Shown here: in pieces, positions 62,087-64,000 of the stretch
Position numbering within the stretch: the first letter of the stretch is position 1
Layout: every line of letters starts with the position of its first letter
Assembly: GCF_000513275.1 (NCBI RefSeq)
Contig: NZ_CBVJ010000082.1
Span: forward strand, 62,001 to 126,000
Direction: 5' to 3'
DNA: 64,000 nucleotides
From: Paenibacillus gorillae
Lineage (GTDB): Bacteria; Bacillota; Bacilli; Paenibacillales; Paenibacillaceae
Program-made: the position numbers and the translations under genes
Notes under the pieces: generated by a model
Told to the model about the DNA's origin: nothing
Databases searched by the model: none
Seen by the model: only the letters and a program-made list of their open reading frames with translations

Positions 62087-62827
62087 TCATGCGCTCAATT
62101 CCGCCTTTAGCACAATTTTCTCCTGCGGACGGTCCCATTCGACCGGCTGCAGCAGCGCGCCTTCCAACTGCTTTTTTATTTGATCAGCCAAATGCTGTTC
62201 CCCGTTGATCTCGCCAGCATAATAGAAGGAAGCGTATAAGACGCCCTCTTCATTCCGCGTCAGCTCAATTGTCAAAACCGCTGCGTCTCCATAGCCTGCT
62301 TTGACAGCCAGCCGGTAGGCGCTGATTAGCTTGATCAGCGTATCTGCAATCGGCTGGCCCCTATCGGGCCATTCATTCAACTGAATATTCTGTTCATTTT
62401 TCACTTGCAACTGCAAGGAATTCGTAATGGTGCGGAACGATTGGATATAGCTGACCAGCGATGGCACACCAAGCTTCGCAATGTTGCTCTCAGCTACCAT
62501 TCTGTCCTTTATCTTCTCCACGTAGTCCGCGGTTCTATCCAGCTTCTGCATTCGGATATAGCCGTACAATACCTGCAAATCATTCATCCAGTCATGCCGG
62601 TGATGATTCAGCGTTCGAATACTGGACGCTTGCAAGCTATGTATCGTTTGAGTCATTCGCTCGGAATGCCCCTTCCGTTCAGCCCATATCCATAAAGCAG
62701 CGGCTCCCGTCAGCCAACCGAGAAATAGCGCAAGCAACCAATACTGATGAGGCCAAATAAGGACGGCGGCCGATGGCAGCAATATGGATGCTGCGGCACA
62801 CCGCTTCGCAATAGATAAGCGATCCAT
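62087..62827 (-). CDS. spo0B: Sporulation phosphotransferase Spo0B with membrane anchor
   Basis: About 246 residues from the ATG at 62827; the site before it is weak and an in-frame GTG nine bases upstream is possible. Two hydrophobic helices (about 10-48) precede the phosphorelay helix, whose phospho-accepting His is in [15 protein letters not shown] (about residue 78, equivalent to His 30 of Bacillus Spo0B). A degenerate HATPase-like domain ends the protein. It passes phosphate from Spo0F to Spo0A. The membrane anchor is absent from Bacillus subtilis Spo0B. It is located between rpmA and obg. Confidence 0.88.
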   Translation of the reverse strand: MDRLSIAKRCAAASILLPSAAVLIWPHQYWLLALFLGWLTGAAALWIWAERKGHSERMTQTIHSLQASSIRTLNHHRHDWMNDLQVLYGYIRMQKLDRTADYVEKIKDRMVAESNIAKLGVPSLVSYIQSFRTITNSLQLQVKNEQNIQLNEWPDRGQPIADTLIKLISAYRLAVKAGYGDAAVLTIELTRNEEGVLYASFYYAGEINGEQHLADQIKKQLEGALLQPVEWDRPQEKIVLKAELSA

Positions 62828-62954
62828 GTGTGATCCCACTTTCTGCTCGTTTCCTATATGATCCAGTATAGCGTGATGGCGCCTTCCGCTGAAATAGTTG
62901 ACCGGCAGCTGCCTAGCCAACGATTCTAAATGAATCCCGAAGCGCAAAAACAAT

Positions 62955-62985
62955 CAAAAAAACCCGGCCTATCATTCAGGCCGGG
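62955..62985 (-). terminator. Terminator or attenuator between rpmA and spo0B
   Basis: Stem CCCGGCCT (62963-62970) with AGGCCGGG (62978-62985), then eight T on the minus strand. It would end most ribosomal-protein transcripts before spo0B-obg. Confidence 0.88.
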
Positions 62986-62998
62986 CCACTTGCTGCTA

Positions 62999-63310
62999 TT
63001 AGGCTTCTACTGCTGCGGCTACCGGAGCCAAGTCAACTGGATATACGCTCACTTTTTTGCGATCGCGTCCCCAACGCTCGAACTTAACGACGCCTTCCAC
63101 TTTCGCGAACAGCGTGTCATCTTTGCCGATACCCACATTGTTGCCTGGGTGAATTTTTGTTCCGCGTTGACGGAACAAAATGCTGCCCGCAGATACGACT
63201 TGACCGTCCGCACGTTTAGCGCCGAGGCGTTTCGATTGGCTGTCGCGACCGTTCTTTGTGGAACCTACACCTTTCTTCGAAGCGAAAAGCTGAAGATTCA
63301 GTTTCAACAT
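62999..63310 (-). CDS. rpmA: 50S ribosomal protein L27, with cleavable N-terminal extension
   Basis: 103 residues from the ATG at 63310 (AAGGAGGGAAACACC before it). The Firmicute-type extension MLKLNLQLF is followed by [15 protein letters not shown]. The LQLF-A junction is the cleavage site of the Prp protease, and removal exposes the residues that reach the peptidyl-transferase centre. Prp is encoded immediately upstream. The remainder ([21 protein letters not shown]) is standard L27. Confidence 0.96.
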   Translation of the reverse strand: MLKLNLQLFASKKGVGSTKNGRDSQSKRLGAKRADGQVVSAGSILFRQRGTKIHPGNNVGIGKDDTLFAKVEGVVKFERWGRDRKKVSVYPVDLAPVAAAVEA

Positions 63311-63324
63311 GGTGTTTCCCTCCT

Positions 63325-63663
63325 TCATGAAAGAAGTTGTTCGCCGATTACGACATTTCTGCCGTAGGATTCAGCGATTGTTGCCAGCATAACTGCCATA
63401 GCTTCCAGCAGCAGCTGAATTTTGTCGTCCGTCTCCCGATCGGGGTGCACCGGAATATCCGATGACAGCCAGCCGTTCTTCATAGAGCACGGCAATTCGA
63501 CTTGCGTCAACGCCTCAATGGCATTGACCGTACCGACCGAAACGGCCGATACGCCAGCGCAGACAATGTCTTTGCCGGGCTTGGCATATTTCGCATGCCC
63601 TTCGACCGCGAAAGATATAATCCGTCTGTCAACGGCATTTCGTACAAATGTAACGTTTATCAT
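63325..63663 (-). CDS. prp: Ribosomal-processing cysteine protease Prp
   Basis: 112 residues (YsxB family). The catalytic pair is His 23 ([13 protein letters not shown]) and Cys 35 (IVCAGVSAV). It trims the N-terminal extension of L27, encoded 14 bases downstream, and is always found between rplU and rpmA in Firmicutes that carry the extension. The length is typical. Confidence 0.95.
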   Translation of the reverse strand: MINVTFVRNAVDRRIISFAVEGHAKYAKPGKDIVCAGVSAVSVGTVNAIEALTQVELPCSMKNGWLSSDIPVHPDRETDDKIQLLLEAMAVMLATIAESYGRNVVIGEQLLS

Positions 63664-63675
63664 CTAGAAATCCTC

Positions 63676-63987
63676 TTACGCTTGGATTTTCTCGATCGTT
63701 ACTTTAGTGTACGGTTGACGATGACCTTGTTTGCGACGGTAGTTCTTTTTGGCTTTGTATTTGTATACGATGATCTTTTGGCCTCTGCCTTGTTTCTCGA
63801 CTTTGCCGGAAACCGTAGCGCCAGCAACAACTGGAGCTCCAGTAACCAGACCGTCGCCTTTGGATACAGCCAAGACACGATCAAACGTTACGTTTTCGCC
63901 TGCGTTTTGGTCCAATTTCTCGATGTAGATAACATCGCCTTCTTGAACTTTGTATTGCTTACCGCCAGTTTCGATGATTGCGAACAT
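63676..63987 (-). CDS. rplU: 50S ribosomal protein L21
   Basis: 103 residues. It starts [18 protein letters not shown] and has the C-terminal [18 protein letters not shown] signature that contacts 23S rRNA. It is the first gene of rplU-prp-rpmA. The ATG at 63987 follows AGGTGCACTATCT. Only 13 bases of upstream sequence are in the window, so the expected autoregulatory L21 leader cannot be inspected. Confidence 0.96.
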   Translation of the reverse strand: MFAIIETGGKQYKVQEGDVIYIEKLDQNAGENVTFDRVLAVSKGDGLVTGAPVVAGATVSGKVEKQGRGQKIIVYKYKAKKNYRRKQGHRQPYTKVTIEKIQA

Positions 63988-64000
63988 AGATAGTGCACCT

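Overview
The window is chromosomal DNA of a spore-forming Gram-positive bacterium, most likely a Paenibacillaceae member (Paenibacillus/Cohnella type). The gene order rplU-prp-rpmA-spo0B-obg-pheB(thrR)-...-safA-bofC-ruvCAB-...-queA-tgt-yajC-yrzE-yrbG-spoVB-comN-secDF-recJ-apt-relA-dtd-hisS-aspS-tcdA-...-rarA is the conserved Bacillales backbone. Strong AGGAGG ribosome binding sites, frequent TTG/GTG starts, paired YesM/YesN two-component systems and large cell-wall/polysaccharide enzymes fit Paenibacillus. Nearly all backbone genes are on the minus strand. No rRNA, tRNA, CRISPR array, prophage or transposase gene was recognised.

Layout. (1) 1-7.9 kb: a sugar-uptake locus with the start of a GH130 enzyme, a divergent AraC regulator, then (minus strand, in transcription order) histidine kinase, solute-binding lipoprotein, two permeases and a YesN response regulator. 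(2) 8-13.3 kb: VanZ-like protein, RarA, a plus-strand pair (acyltransferase-like protein plus methyl-accepting chemotaxis protein) behind a sigma-D-type promoter, and TcdA. (3) 13.3-16.8 kb: hisS-aspS under a T-box; aspS carries a frameshift in an A-run. (4) 16.8-20.5 kb: LysR regulator divergent from cidA-cidB (cidB also frameshifted), then an intergenic-rich stretch. (5) 20.8-23.5 kb: relA-dtd. (6) 23.6-31 kb: a second transporter island (LplB/LplC-type permeases, binding protein with a third homopolymer frameshift, YesN and YesM) inserted where Bacillus has relA next to apt. (7) 31-48 kb: apt, recJ, a degenerate CDF protein, secF/secD, comN, spoVB, yrbG, yrzE, a PAP2 phosphatase, yajC-tgt-queA, a SpoIID/LytB protein and ruvB-ruvA-ruvC. 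(8) 48-56 kb: bofC, a repeat-rich SafA-like spore-coat protein, and thrR-hom-thrB-pheA. (9) 56-64 kb: a four-discoidin-domain GH81 beta-1,3-glucanase inserted between thrR and obg, then obg, spo0B, rpmA, prp and rplU.

How the parts work together. Both transporter loci combine an extracellular-sensing YesM kinase, a YesN AraC-type regulator and a carbohydrate ABC importer. Sites matching the CcpA cre consensus lie in front of both binding-protein/permease operons and, one base off, in front of the GH81 gene, which suggests one catabolite-repressed polysaccharide programme. Sporulation genes (spoVB, spoIID-like, bofC, safA, spo0B) and stringent-response genes (relA, obg) are spread through the backbone.

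The most unusual signal is a family of three intergenic 188-bp elements (20028-20215, 51607-51794, 55757-55944). Each holds four ~23-bp units in the arrangement forward, forward, reverse, reverse. The unit spacing (51, 85, 51) is identical in all three copies although their sequences have diverged. I know of no description of this element. A second theme is three single-base indels in A/T homopolymers (aspS, cidB, a binding protein), which look more like a sequencing signature than biology.
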